A stretch of DNA of 64,000 bases. It comes from Bacteroidota bacterium. GTDB taxonomy: Bacteria > Bacteroidota > Ignavibacteria > Ignavibacteriales > Melioribacteraceae. The notes beneath the pieces were generated by a model that ran no database searches, was not told where the DNA came from, and was given only the letters and a program-made list of their open reading frames with translations. This document shows positions 1 through 9,153 of the stretch, piece after piece. The stretch lies in assembly GCA_023397505.1 (NCBI GenBank), contig JAEWUC010000001.1, positions 186,001-250,000 of the forward strand, given 5' to 3'. The position numbers and the translations under genes were made by a program. Positions within the stretch are counted from its first letter, which is position 1, and each line of letters begins with the position of its first letter.

Positions 1-801
1 GCAATTAAGTATTTTAAAAATGCTGCATCAATGGCAGAATGGAATCCGCAACTATGGGGCAGGGTTGGGGGAATTTTATTTGATAGTAGAAAATATGACG
101 ATGCAATTGAATTTATGAGTCAAGCTGCCGAAAAATTTCCGAATGATTTTCTCATAAACCTAGTTTACGGTTTATCTCTTGCGCAACAAAATCTTCATGT
201 AGATGCAAAAATTTATTTGCAGCGTGCATTGAATCTTAATCCGAATGATCTAACAGTTTTATCTGCATTGGGCTTTTCTTTAAATCAACTTAAAGAAACA
301 GAGGAGGCATTAAAGCATCTTAACAAAGCGCTTGCCGCAGATCCGGATAATATTCAAATAATAGGGCAGACAGCTTTAATTTATGAATCGCAAAAAGACT
401 ATCAAATTTCAGATTCACTTTATATGCACGCGTTAAGTATTGATTCAACTAATGCTCTGATTCTCAACAATTATGCTTATTCGCTTTCGGAGCGAAATAT
501 AAAATTAGATGAAGCGCTTAGGATGTCCCAACGAGCTGTTGATACCGATCCGAAAAATTCATCTTATCTTGACACTATCGGCTGGATTTATTTTATGCTG
601 GGTGACTACAACAAAGCAGAAGATTATATTGAAGAATCATTAAAACAAGATGCAAACAGCGCAACTGTTATTGATCATCTCGGCGATGTTTATTTTAAAC
701 TTGGCGATAAAAGCAAAGCATTACAGCAGTGGAAAAAGGCTTCCGAGCTTGACCCTGATAATGAAAAGATAAAATCAAAAATTGAAAAAGGTGTAATTTG
801 A
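1..801 (+). CDS. TPR-repeat protein, 5' end outside the window
   Basis: The reading frame is open from base 1, so the gene starts upstream and only its C-terminal part is seen. The visible part is almost wholly tetratricopeptide repeats: about seven helical pairs with the usual small residue/aromatic spacing and recurring DP[D/K]N turns. The last repeat ends in a charged tail. TPR arrays are protein-protein scaffolds; no enzymatic domain is visible. The stop overlaps the TTG start of the DUF4292 lipoprotein gene by four bases (TTGA, 798-801), so the two are probably translationally coupled. TPR, DUF4292 and EnvC-like genes in this order are common in Bacteroidota, which suggests an envelope role. 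The exact function is unknown. Confidence 0.85.
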   Translation, partial: AIKYFKNAASMAEWNPQLWGRVGGILFDSRKYDDAIEFMSQAAEKFPNDFLINLVYGLSLAQQNLHVDAKIYLQRALNLNPNDLTVLSALGFSLNQLKETEEALKHLNKALAADPDNIQIIGQTALIYESQKDYQISDSLYMHALSIDSTNALILNNYAYSLSERNIKLDEALRMSQRAVDTDPKNSSYLDTIGWIYFMLGDYNKAEDYIEESLKQDANSATVIDHLGDVYFKLGDKSKALQQWKKASELDPDNEKIKSKIEKGVI

Positions 802-1580
802 AAAAAGTAATTCTCTTAATCTCCGCATTAATTATAATATTGCAGCTAAACGGATGTGCCCCATCAAAACCGGCTGAGGAAATTAGGCTAATATCAGCAG
901 ACCGACTTATTAAGAAACTGGAAGCGAATCGAAGAAAAATAAAAACTTTTACCGGGAACGGAACACTTTCAATTAAATCATCTTCGTTAAATGCTAAAAG
1001 CAGTTTCGAAGTTTTAATTAAAAAACCGGATTCAATAAAAGTATCTTTCTTCGGCCCTTTCGGAATTGATTTGGCTCAAACATTAATCACTCAACAAGAT
1101 TTTATTTTTTATGATATTATAAATAACATTGCTTACCGGGGAAAAGTTAGAAAAGATGTAATGAAACAGCTTCTAAAAATTGATCTTCCTTTCGACGATG
1201 TTTTAAATGCACTAACCGGTTCGGTTAATTTAACAAACCAGCTGCGTGTTGAACCAGATATTTATGAAATTGAAGGGAATATTTATAAGCTTACTTATCG
1301 TGATTCCGTTAATTCAATTGAGAATATTTTCCGCGTTAGAGTATCGGATCAAGCGATAACACAATTTCTTGCGGTTGGAAATAATAATAAAAAACTTTTA
1401 GAAGGCAGTTATTCGGATTTTAAAATGTATGAAGAAGTTCCGGTTCCATTCAGAACAATCATCGAAGACACAGCTAATAATCAATGGATGAGAATAGATT
1501 ATAGGAATGCAGAAGTGAATAGCGCTGTTGAAAATTTAAGGCTGGAAATTCCTAACGATGCAAAAGTAATAGAATGGTGA
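798..1580 (+). CDS. DUF4292 family lipoprotein (LolA/LolB-like fold)
   Basis: A 260-residue protein starting at TTG. It has a lysine-rich, hydrophobic signal peptide ending in a lipobox (LNGC, Cys20), so it should be a lipoprotein of the outer or inner membrane. The rest matches the DUF4292 pattern: an early KIKTFTGNGTLSIK strand, then SIKVSFFGPFGIDLAQ, and alternating short beta strands typical of the LolA/LolB/VioE fold. Family members are thought to handle lipid or lipoprotein cargo, but no reaction is established. It overlaps the TPR gene by 4 bases and the EnvC-like gene by 7 bases, indicating one operon. The family call is from pattern recognition; the envelope-lipid role is inference. 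Confidence 0.8.
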   Translation: MKKVILLISALIIILQLNGCAPSKPAEEIRLISADRLIKKLEANRRKIKTFTGNGTLSIKSSSLNAKSSFEVLIKKPDSIKVSFFGPFGIDLAQTLITQQDFIFYDIINNIAYRGKVRKDVMKQLLKIDLPFDDVLNALTGSVNLTNQLRVEPDIYEIEGNIYKLTYRDSVNSIENIFRVRVSDQAITQFLAVGNNNKKLLEGSYSDFKMYEEVPVPFRTIIEDTANNQWMRIDYRNAEVNSAVENLRLEIPNDAKVIEW

Positions 1581-2782
1581 AAAGACTATTTTATATTATT
1601 TGTATAACGTTTTTCATTTGCCGCCCCGTTACCCCGCAGAATAAGGAAAGTATCTCCGATAAGAATCAAGAATTAAACCGCGTTAAAAATGAAATCTCGG
1701 CTTTAGAAAATGAACTTAAGTCCAAAACAAAAAAAGAACGTGAGTCAATCCAATCATTGGAAAACCTAAACAGACAAAAATTATTAATAAATAAATTAAT
1801 CATTACGTATAAAAATGAAGAGGAAATAAAATCGACTGAAATTGAAAAGACGGAAAGCCAAATAAATAATCTTGAAAACAAAATTATGAAATTAAAAAAA
1901 ACATATTCAGATTATGTAGTATGGCTTTATAAAAACCGTACCACATCTGCTTGGCGTTATGTTTTCAGAGCGGGGTCTTATAGTCAGGCGATTATGAGAT
2001 ACAAATATTTTGATTTAATTACTGAACAAAATGAAAAAACACTATCTCAATTAATTCGAAATAAAAATGAATTAGCGGATTTAAAAACAAAACTTGTATC
2101 TGAAAGATTGGAGAAGGAGAATCTATTAGTTCAAAAAACTAAAGAACAGGAAACATTAACTGCTAAGGAAATAGAAAGAAGAGAGTTAATTACTGCTCTT
2201 AAGAATGATAAAAAATCGATTACGGCGGAGATTGATTTAAAGAGGATGGCAGAGATTGCAATTAAAAACATGATAGCAAAATTGGTAGAAGAAGAAAGAG
2301 AAAGAAGGTCACGATTAAAAGAAAGTAAAACGCCCGGGAAAAGATATACACCATCCTACGATTATGGCAGTCTGGCAGATTTTTCACAATTAAAAGGCAG
2401 ACTTGCTTGGCCGATAAGCAGTGGAAAAATTGTTCGTAAGTTTGGCGAGAATAAAAATGTTAAACTAAAAACCGTTACTCTTAATTACGGCATTGATCTT
2501 GAAGTAAAAGCAGGTACTGAAGTTCGAGCAGTGGCGGAGGGAATTGTTTCGGCCATTGATTGGATACCCGGCTATGGGAGTGTTTTGATTATTACTCACC
2601 GCGATGAATTTAGAACGGTTTATGGCCATGTCTCCGATATTAAAGTTACGGAAGGCGCTAAGATAAATGCTGGTGTGGTTCTTGGAAGTGTGAATGAAAG
2701 TTTGGAAGGAAATATATTGCATTTTGAAATTTGGAATGAGCGGAATTATCAAAACCCGGAAGTGTGGCTGACAAGAAAATGA
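1574..2782 (+). CDS. envC: EnvC-like murein hydrolase activator with degenerate LytM/M23 domain
   Basis: A 402-residue exported protein: an N-terminal signal peptide, a long charged coiled coil (about residues 25-255), then a LytM/M23 domain (about 276-400). The M23 fold is clear from YGHVSDIK and LHFEIWNE, but catalytic positions are lost. The first zinc-ligand His of the HxxxD motif is Asn304 (Asp308 is kept), and the first His of HxH is Ile before LHF. This is the pattern of EnvC/NlpD-type factors, which activate amidases during septum splitting rather than cutting peptidoglycan themselves. It overlaps the DUF4292 gene upstream and the flippase gene downstream (ATGA at 2779-2782). The activator role is inferred from the degenerate site. 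Confidence 0.85.
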   Translation: MVKRLFYIICITFFICRPVTPQNKESISDKNQELNRVKNEISALENELKSKTKKERESIQSLENLNRQKLLINKLIITYKNEEEIKSTEIEKTESQINNLENKIMKLKKTYSDYVVWLYKNRTTSAWRYVFRAGSYSQAIMRYKYFDLITEQNEKTLSQLIRNKNELADLKTKLVSERLEKENLLVQKTKEQETLTAKEIERRELITALKNDKKSITAEIDLKRMAEIAIKNMIAKLVEEERERRSRLKESKTPGKRYTPSYDYGSLADFSQLKGRLAWPISSGKIVRKFGENKNVKLKTVTLNYGIDLEVKAGTEVRAVAEGIVSAIDWIPGYGSVLIITHRDEFRTVYGHVSDIKVTEGAKINAGVVLGSVNESLEGNILHFEIWNERNYQNPEVWLTRK

Positions 2783-4038
2783 AAAATGTAATTATTACAT
2801 TTTTAAACAAGCATCTTATCCTAAAAAATATTATCTCTTTATCAACCGGTGAATTCTTAAGTAAAATTGTTTCTTTAGTAACTTTTGCCTATTTGGCAAG
2901 AGTTATTTCTCCCGAAGGATTCGGCATTATCGGATTTTCTGCTGCTTTCGTTTCTTACTTTGTCTTATTTGTTGATTTTGGTTTTGACACTTACGGTGTC
3001 TCGGAAATTGCAAAGAATTTGGAAGATCAAACCAAACTAATTAATTCCATCATTTCTACTCGAATAATTATTTCACTTTTTATTTTCTTAATGCTTGTTG
3101 CAAGCGCTTTGATATTTGTTAATGATTTAGTCGTTCAAATGGCGATTATTATTGCGGGTATAAATTTATTTGTAACGGCATTCTCTACTAATTGGTATTT
3201 CCATGGTATACAGAAAATGGAATACATTGCTGTTAGGCAAATATTCACAAGTGTATTAAATTTTATTCTGATAGTAATATTTGTAAATAATAAAGCGGAT
3301 ACTTTGATTGCCATTTTTATCTCTGGTCTTGCCGGATTAATAAACTCACTTTGGCTTTTCAGAATATTCAATAAATACTTTGGGAGATATTCTTTTCAAT
3401 TAGATTATGGATATATAAAAAAAATTATAAAGGATTCTACTCCGATAGCACTTTCTTCAATAATGATTGCGGTTTATTATAATCTTGATATAGTTATGTT
3501 GGGGTTTATGAAGTCCGATCACGAAATCGGCATATATACTTCAGCCGTAAAAGTATTTTTAATTGGCAACGTATTTTATGGAATAATATTAAAATCCTTT
3601 TTCCCATCGCTTTCGTACTCAATAAAATCGGATACAAAAACAATGTTAGAGACTTTTAAAAAGTATTTTTATTTGATGATATCGGCTGGGATAATCACTG
3701 CCGCGTGCATGTACTTTATGGCGGATAATATCATAACTATTCTTTATGGTAATAATTATTATAGAGCGATAAGTCCATTAAAAATATATGCAATGACTTC
3801 ATTATTAGTATGTACGAATATGATATTCGGCAATCCGCTTTTAGCTTGGGGTAAACAAAAAGAATATCTTTTTGTAGTTGGAGCCGGCGGAATATCGAAT
3901 ATAATTTTAAATATTGTATTGATTCCTCAATTTTCATATATAGGTGCTAGTTTAGCAACTTTATTTTCTGAAGTTTCTGTTTTTGTCGCTTTATGTTTTG
4001 TTTTTCTTTTCATCATAAAAAACAAAAATGAATTATGA
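2779..4038 (+). CDS. Polysaccharide flippase, Wzx/RfbX type
   Basis: An integral membrane protein of about 419 residues with roughly 12-14 hydrophobic helices and few charged loops, matching the polysaccharide biosynthesis (MATE/MOP superfamily) flippases that move undecaprenyl-linked glycan units across the inner membrane. The N-terminal FLARVISPEGFG-like segment (YLARVISPEGFGIIGF) is characteristic. I prefer ATG 2779 to a GTG at 2764, because 2779 gives a 4-base ATGA overlap with the EnvC-like gene and a normal N-terminus. It overlaps glf by 11 bases, so it is in the glycan operon. The transported repeat unit may contain galactofuranose, given the neighbouring mutase; that is inference. Confidence 0.88.
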   Translation: MKNVIITFLNKHLILKNIISLSTGEFLSKIVSLVTFAYLARVISPEGFGIIGFSAAFVSYFVLFVDFGFDTYGVSEIAKNLEDQTKLINSIISTRIIISLFIFLMLVASALIFVNDLVVQMAIIIAGINLFVTAFSTNWYFHGIQKMEYIAVRQIFTSVLNFILIVIFVNNKADTLIAIFISGLAGLINSLWLFRIFNKYFGRYSFQLDYGYIKKIIKDSTPIALSSIMIAVYYNLDIVMLGFMKSDHEIGIYTSAVKVFLIGNVFYGIILKSFFPSLSYSIKSDTKTMLETFKKYFYLMISAGIITAACMYFMADNIITILYGNNYYRAISPLKIYAMTSLLVCTNMIFGNPLLAWGKQKEYLFVVGAGGISNIILNIVLIPQFSYIGASLATLFSEVSVFVALCFVFLFIIKNKNEL

Positions 4039-5122
4039 CTATTTAATAGTTGGCGCTGGTTTTGCAGGCTCTGTTATGGCTGAACGAATTGCTTCGCAGT
4101 TTGATAAAAAGGTTTTGCTTGTTGAAAAAAGAAAGCACATCGGCGGCAACGCCTATGATGAATACGACGATTATGGAATTCTTATTCATAAATATGGGCC
4201 GCATATATTCCACACAAACAGTAAAAAAGTTTTTGACTACTTAAGCCGGTTTACCGATTGGCGTTTTTATGAACATAAAGTATTAGCTCAACTGAGTGGG
4301 GAATTGTATCCAATACCAATTAATAGAACCACTATAAATAAGCTTTACAATAAAAAATTTACGAATAAAAAAGATGTTGAAGACTTTCTCAATTCAGTAA
4401 AAGAGCAAAGAAATCCGGTACTTAATTCTGAAGATATTATAGTAAATCAAGTTGGATATGATCTTTTTAATAAATTTTTTAGGCAGTACACAATAAAACA
4501 GTGGTATTTAGAACCAAAATATTTATCACCGTCAGTCTGCGGGAGAATACCAGTTCGAACAAATAATGACGACAGATATTTTGCAGATAAATTCCAGTTC
4601 ATGCCAAAAGATGGTTATACAAAGATGTTTGAGAAAATGCTATCTCATAGAAATATTGAGACTATACTAAATACCGATTACAAATCCATAATGAACGATA
4701 TAAAATTTGATAAAATGATTTATACAGGGCCAATTGATTATTTCTTTGATTATAAATACGGCCAACTACCGTACCGTTCGATTAAATTCGAATATGAAAG
4801 TATGCAAGTTGAATACTATCAGAAATGTGCACAAATAAACTATGTTGGAAAAGAAGTTGCTTATACACGCGTTGTTGAACATAAATATTTATCAGGTCAA
4901 AAAACAAATGCCACCACTATTAGCCGCGAATATCCTCAACAAGTAGGTGAACCGTTTTACCCGATTCCGACAGAGGAAAACGAAGAGCATTATAAAAAGT
5001 ACAAAGCAGAATTAAAGAAAATAGAAAATGTAATATTTTGCGGAAGATTAGCCGCTTACGAATATTTCAACATGGATCAGGTGGTTGCAAGTGCATTAAA
5101 GATATTTGAAAAGTTGAAATGA
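4028..5122 (+). CDS. glf: UDP-galactopyranose mutase
   Basis: A 364-residue flavoenzyme, close to the usual length of about 365-390. The N-terminal Rossmann motif IVGAGFAGS binds FAD, followed by the acidic strand VEKR. The GGNAYDEYDDYG and YGPHIFHT segments are diagnostic for Glf. Later conserved parts include the IKQWYLEPKYL region and EYPQ. It converts UDP-galactopyranose to UDP-galactofuranose in the cytoplasm, for surface glycans. The start overlaps the flippase by 11 bases, and the stop overlaps the next glycosyltransferase (ATGA 5119-5122), so it is embedded in a coupled polysaccharide operon. The identification is firm. Confidence 0.95.
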   Translation: MNYDYLIVGAGFAGSVMAERIASQFDKKVLLVEKRKHIGGNAYDEYDDYGILIHKYGPHIFHTNSKKVFDYLSRFTDWRFYEHKVLAQLSGELYPIPINRTTINKLYNKKFTNKKDVEDFLNSVKEQRNPVLNSEDIIVNQVGYDLFNKFFRQYTIKQWYLEPKYLSPSVCGRIPVRTNNDDRYFADKFQFMPKDGYTKMFEKMLSHRNIETILNTDYKSIMNDIKFDKMIYTGPIDYFFDYKYGQLPYRSIKFEYESMQVEYYQKCAQINYVGKEVAYTRVVEHKYLSGQKTNATTISREYPQQVGEPFYPIPTEENEEHYKKYKAELKKIENVIFCGRLAAYEYFNMDQVVASALKIFEKLK

Positions 5123-6051
5123 ATGGACAACCTTTAGTAACGGTAAATATTCTTTCATATAATCGGAAAAATGATTTGCGAAATACTTTGTTCAAAGTAT
5201 TTGAGCAAGATTATAAGAACATTGAAGTAATTGTTGTGGATAATTCATCAACCGACGGCTCCTCGGAAATGGTTAAGCAAGAATTCCCACTTGTTCATTT
5301 AATTAAATTGTATAAAAATATTGGCATTGCCGGATGGAACGAAGGTTTTAAAATCGCAAAAGGGGAATATGTTTTAGTCCTGGATGATGATAGCTATCCT
5401 GAAAACGGTACAATTCTTAATGGAATAAATGAATTTAATAAAAACCAAAACTTGGCTGTTGTGGCATTCGGAGTTTATAACACTAAACTAAAAGTTTATG
5501 AGACAAAAGATTTCTTAAATCCTCCTTTCTTTTTTAACGGCTGCGGTGCTGTGTTCAGGAAAAGCATTTTCGATATTACCGGGTATTTTAATGAAATGAT
5601 TTTTATTTATTACCATGAATTCGACTTTAGTGCTGTAGTTTATGATAACGGATATGATATAATGTATATTGATGATGCACTGATTGTTCACAATCAGAGT
5701 AAATTATCTCGCGGTTATCAAAAGAATGAAGACAATCCTTTTAAATCGGCTTATCATTTCTACCATTATTTTATAAGCTTATCAATAATTCTGATTCAAA
5801 AATTTTCATTGTATTATATTGTCCTTTATCTGCCTAAATGGTTTTTGAACAGATTAATTGTATGTCTCTTTAACAACTATTACAAAGAATATTTTAAAGC
5901 AATTGCATATTTATTTCGTTATTCGGTAAAAATTTTATCAAAAAGAAAAGTATTAAAAAAGAATGTGCAAAAATTTTATAGATACGGAAACGAAGCACTG
6001 ATTGATAGAACATATTTCCCGAATTTCAAAAAGCCGCGGTTTTTAAAATGA
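5119..6051 (+). CDS. Glycosyltransferase family 2
   Basis: A 310-residue GT-A enzyme. The start VTVNILSYNR, then EVIVVDNSSTDGS, the NIGIAGWNEGF segment and the metal-binding LVLDDDSYP motif (about residue 92) are standard for GT2 rhamnosyl/galactofuranosyl-type enzymes. A later EFDF segment sits where the catalytic acidic residue is expected. The C-terminal part has two hydrophobic stretches and many basic residues, suggesting membrane association. Both ends overlap neighbours by 4 bases (5119-5122 and 6048-6051). It probably adds a sugar to a lipid-linked repeat unit; donor and acceptor cannot be read from sequence. Confidence 0.88.
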   Translation: MNGQPLVTVNILSYNRKNDLRNTLFKVFEQDYKNIEVIVVDNSSTDGSSEMVKQEFPLVHLIKLYKNIGIAGWNEGFKIAKGEYVLVLDDDSYPENGTILNGINEFNKNQNLAVVAFGVYNTKLKVYETKDFLNPPFFFNGCGAVFRKSIFDITGYFNEMIFIYYHEFDFSAVVYDNGYDIMYIDDALIVHNQSKLSRGYQKNEDNPFKSAYHFYHYFISLSIILIQKFSLYYIVLYLPKWFLNRLIVCLFNNYYKEYFKAIAYLFRYSVKILSKRKVLKKNVQKFYRYGNEALIDRTYFPNFKKPRFLK

Positions 6052-7181
6052 TGCGTTTTAAGCATTTATGCTGGACAATCAACAGTTACTTTGCGTTTAT
6101 TATCTTTGCAGTCCTAAAAAGAAAATATTATAAGAAAAATAATGAAGGCAAAGGAATTATCTTTATAAATACCGGCTCTCTGGGTGATGTAATTATATCA
6201 TCTATGATTTTGGAAAACGAAAGAATATTTGTTGATGATGGAGATGTTCACCTAATTGTTAAATCCATATATTCAGACTTGTATAGCAATTACAGCGGTA
6301 AAGTTAAGTTAATTTTCTGGAATCAAAGAAGATACAAATGGTCGCTGTATTATAGAATTCAATTCTTAAATATGTTGCATAATTTGCAAAGTAGAGTATG
6401 TGTAAATCTTACTTCGTCACGAGGGATTTCTTCGGATGAGATTTCTTTATTAAGCGGTTCTTCAGTTGTATGGTGTTTTGGAAATTCGTGGAAAAAAATT
6501 ACAAAGGTTTTTAGTAAAAAGATCGATTCATATTACGACAGAGTTTTATTCACAGATATTTTCAATGAATATGAGCGACACATAAAATTATTGGAATTGT
6601 TTCCAACAATACCATTGATTGATAAAAAAACGGATTCTTTGTGTACTTCTAAAAATAATAATTTGAAAACAGAAAATTATGCTGGCAGAGAATATATAGT
6701 TGTAGCTCCGTTTTCTTCCGATCTGTCAAGAGGGTGGGGTGAAAAGAACTATAAATATCTGTGCGGGCAAATATCTAAGCATTTACAAGTAATGCTTGTT
6801 GGTACTCAAAAAGAAAGGGAGATGGTGGAAAGAATTAGGGGAACAAACAAAAATGTTGCAAATCTTGCGGGCAAAATAAGGTTAAATGAAGTATTGCAGC
6901 TAATTGAAAATGCTTCACTTTTTATTGGAAATGATTCCGGTCTTGCTCACGCGGCGCTTAAATATGAAATACCGATGATTGCAATTATAGGCGGAGGTAA
7001 TTTTGAAAGATATTTCCCATTTAAGGTACAGAACAATAGAATTTTTCTTTATAATAAAATGGATTGCTTCGGCTGCGAATGGGAATGCTGCTATAAAGAA
7101 AAATATTGTTTAACTAATGTTAGCCTCAACGATGTTTACGAAAAATCTATTGAACTATTGGGGATAAATGACAATACTTAA
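6048..7181 (+). CDS. Glycosyltransferase family 9 (heptosyltransferase-like)
   Basis: A 377-residue protein with the GT9 hallmarks: an N-terminal NTGSLGDVIIS motif (about residue 42) and a C-terminal FIGNDSGLAHAA segment followed by IPMIAIIGGG. An N-terminal hydrophobic stretch (about residues 10-24) may anchor it to the membrane. The start is a tandem ATGATG at 6048/6051; the first overlaps the GT2 stop. The late CFGCEWECC run is cysteine-rich; GT9 enzymes often have a few Cys here. GT9 enzymes transfer heptose or related sugars to lipopolysaccharide core. It ends 2 bases before a convergent GT4 gene. Confidence 0.85.
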   Translation: MMRFKHLCWTINSYFAFIIFAVLKRKYYKKNNEGKGIIFINTGSLGDVIISSMILENERIFVDDGDVHLIVKSIYSDLYSNYSGKVKLIFWNQRRYKWSLYYRIQFLNMLHNLQSRVCVNLTSSRGISSDEISLLSGSSVVWCFGNSWKKITKVFSKKIDSYYDRVLFTDIFNEYERHIKLLELFPTIPLIDKKTDSLCTSKNNNLKTENYAGREYIVVAPFSSDLSRGWGEKNYKYLCGQISKHLQVMLVGTQKEREMVERIRGTNKNVANLAGKIRLNEVLQLIENASLFIGNDSGLAHAALKYEIPMIAIIGGGNFERYFPFKVQNNRIFLYNKMDCFGCEWECCYKEKYCLTNVSLNDVYEKSIELLGINDNT

Positions 7182-7183
7182 GA

Positions 7184-8194
7184 TTACACGCCCATTTTAA
7201 AATATTTAGAAACATACTCAAATCCATTTCTTATTATATCGGTTCTTAATTTATTATCGGTAATAACCCTATTCAGTTGAATTATAAGTGATTCAACTTT
7301 GCCTCTTTCAAAAAGCAAACCAGTAATATTATTTTTGATTATTTCCTTAAAAGGCTCTAAATCTGATGCAACTACGGGTATTTTGTTTCCCATTGCTTCA
7401 ATGATTACCAGACCGAATCCTTCTTTTTTTCCAGACGGCACAACAAGACAGTCAATACCCTTATATATTTCTGCAAGATCGATTTCGGGATCCTTGACAA
7501 TAACTTTATTTACAATATTGCATTGTGCTATATATTTTTTAATTGCAGACTTTTCTTTACCGTCTCCAATTATCACCAAATTCAAATTGCTAAACTCATT
7601 GGATATATTAATGAATGCATCTAGTAATAAATATATGCCTTTTAGTTTCTCAAATCTTCCGACATAACCAATTACGTTTATCGTTTCATTAATAGAACTT
7701 CTATTTTCAATGATATCTATTTTATGATTTAGTAATACTATGGGCGATTTAGAAACTTTTTCCAAGTCGTGTTTAAGTGCAATACTAAAAGCCAAATAAA
7801 TATCAGCTTTTAAAAAGTTATTCAAAGAATCATTGAATATGTTATGATGTGAGTAAACGATTTTTATTGTTGGGGAAAATAATCTGATAAATAAAATGTA
7901 TGGTATTAGAACCCGCTGGTGATAGTTGATTATATTAATTTTATTACAAATAATTATTCTGAACATCATAATTAGGTTTATTACAAAGAAAAGTGGGTTT
8001 GATAATTTTCCAATAGAATAAAACTGGCTAACTTTACTCTTAACAATATTGGAATGATTAAAAATCCCTTTATGGGCAAAAATCCCTACAAAATCAATTC
8101 GATTTACCAATTGATTTGAAGAATTAATTGTCGAACGCTCGACACCGCCGATATCAAACGTTTTTATTAAATGAAGCAATCTTGTGCTGTTCAT
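7184..8194 (-). CDS. Glycosyltransferase family 4 (GT-B)
   Basis: A 336-residue protein on the minus strand. The N-terminus LLHLIKTFDIGGVERS is the classic GT4 acceptor-side glycine loop. The C-terminal half has GYVGRFEKLKG, LVIIGDGKEK and the EGFGLVIIEA motif (E-x7-E) that binds the nucleotide sugar. A longer frame begins at 8248, but I choose the ATG at 8194 because the family N-terminus begins there; that leaves a 41-base overlap with the WecG-like gene upstream. The two minus-strand genes form a unit convergent to the + strand polysaccharide operon. Donor and product are unknown. Confidence 0.85.
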   Translation of the reverse strand: MNSTRLLHLIKTFDIGGVERSTINSSNQLVNRIDFVGIFAHKGIFNHSNIVKSKVSQFYSIGKLSNPLFFVINLIMMFRIIICNKINIINYHQRVLIPYILFIRLFSPTIKIVYSHHNIFNDSLNNFLKADIYLAFSIALKHDLEKVSKSPIVLLNHKIDIIENRSSINETINVIGYVGRFEKLKGIYLLLDAFINISNEFSNLNLVIIGDGKEKSAIKKYIAQCNIVNKVIVKDPEIDLAEIYKGIDCLVVPSGKKEGFGLVIIEAMGNKIPVVASDLEPFKEIIKNNITGLLFERGKVESLIIQLNRVITDNKLRTDIIRNGFEYVSKYFKMGV

Positions 8195-8969
8195 TTCCCG
8201 CACTAAAGAATTGTTGTAATGATGTTTTAATAAAGAACGGCAAGCCAAGAATAATATATCTTTTGAACAGCCTGCGTGGTTCGTGCAACAACCGCCAGAA
8301 CCATTCCAGCCAAATTGTTCTTACAAATTTTGGAGCTCTCTTTTTAGTGCCTGCATAAAAATCGAATACAGCACCAACTCCGATATTTATTTTTGCTCCT
8401 ATTAAATCTTTATACGTATGAATCCATTTTTCTTGGCGGGGGCAACCGAGTGCGACAAATAAAATATCCGGTAAAAACAATTTTAGCTCATTTATTACCA
8501 TATTGTTTTCGATTGGAGATTTTTCAAATTCATATGACGGTGAAATAGTTTTTAAAATGATGCCGGGGAATTTGTCTTTAATAATAGATCGTATTTTAAT
8601 GTGTGTGGTTGAAGTCGAACCGACCAAAGCGATTTTTAATTTATTTTTATCGGCAATATTCAAACAGATATCAAACAGATCGCAGCCGGTAATTTTTTCT
8701 ATTGCTTTACCATACCTAAAAAACAATAATAATATTACACCAATTCCATCCGGCACAATAATGCAGTTGTTGGTACAAATAGATTTAAAATCTTTATCTA
8801 TGTATGAAATTCTTAAAAAATCTGTATTGAGAGTAATTATTTGTTTTGGATTGCCGGATAGTAAACAATAAATCTCTTTTGAGAGTTTGGAGATTGTAGT
8901 AGATTTTACGGCGATATCGTTAATAGAAAAAGTTTCAGGAGTATTAACTTGAAAAGCAAATAAGTCCAT
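8154..8969 (-). CDS. WecG/TagA/CpsF family glycosyltransferase
   Basis: About 271 residues from the chosen ATG at 8969; the frame is open to a TTG at 9053. Family marks are the TLNTDFLRISYIDKDF segment, the PDGIGV motif (VPDGIGVILL), the ITGCDLF segment and the C-terminal LFVALGCPRQEKW signature, with the usual WLEWFWRLLHEPRR end. GT26 enzymes of this family transfer N-acetylmannosamine(uronic acid) to polyprenyl-pyrophosphoryl-GlcNAc in enterobacterial common antigen or teichoic-acid-like glycans. Its overlap with the GT4 gene indicates co-transcription. The exact sugar is unknown. Start choice is uncertain because no ribosome binding site is obvious at either codon. Confidence 0.85.
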   Translation of the reverse strand: MDLFAFQVNTPETFSINDIAVKSTTISKLSKEIYCLLSGNPKQIITLNTDFLRISYIDKDFKSICTNNCIIVPDGIGVILLLFFRYGKAIEKITGCDLFDICLNIADKNKLKIALVGSTSTTHIKIRSIIKDKFPGIILKTISPSYEFEKSPIENNMVINELKLFLPDILFVALGCPRQEKWIHTYKDLIGAKINIGVGAVFDFYAGTKKRAPKFVRTIWLEWFWRLLHEPRRLFKRYIILGLPFFIKTSLQQFFSAGNEQHKIASFNKNV

Positions 8970-9153
8970 AGAATTTATTCTAATAGATTTAAGCAATTCA
9001 ATTTTCCGGACCTGAATTGAAAGAGCACACCCTTCGGTAAACAATATTAACAATTTATTACAAGAATTGTTACATAAAATTTAGTATTATTCTCAACAAA
9101 ATAATAGCCGGGATAGGATATCGAATAGAGTATTAATAATATATATAAATAGT

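Noticed and set aside
8970..9053. N-terminal extension of the WecG-like protein from TTG 9053
   Set aside because: Extra residues do not match the family start and no ribosome binding site is seen, though it cannot be excluded.
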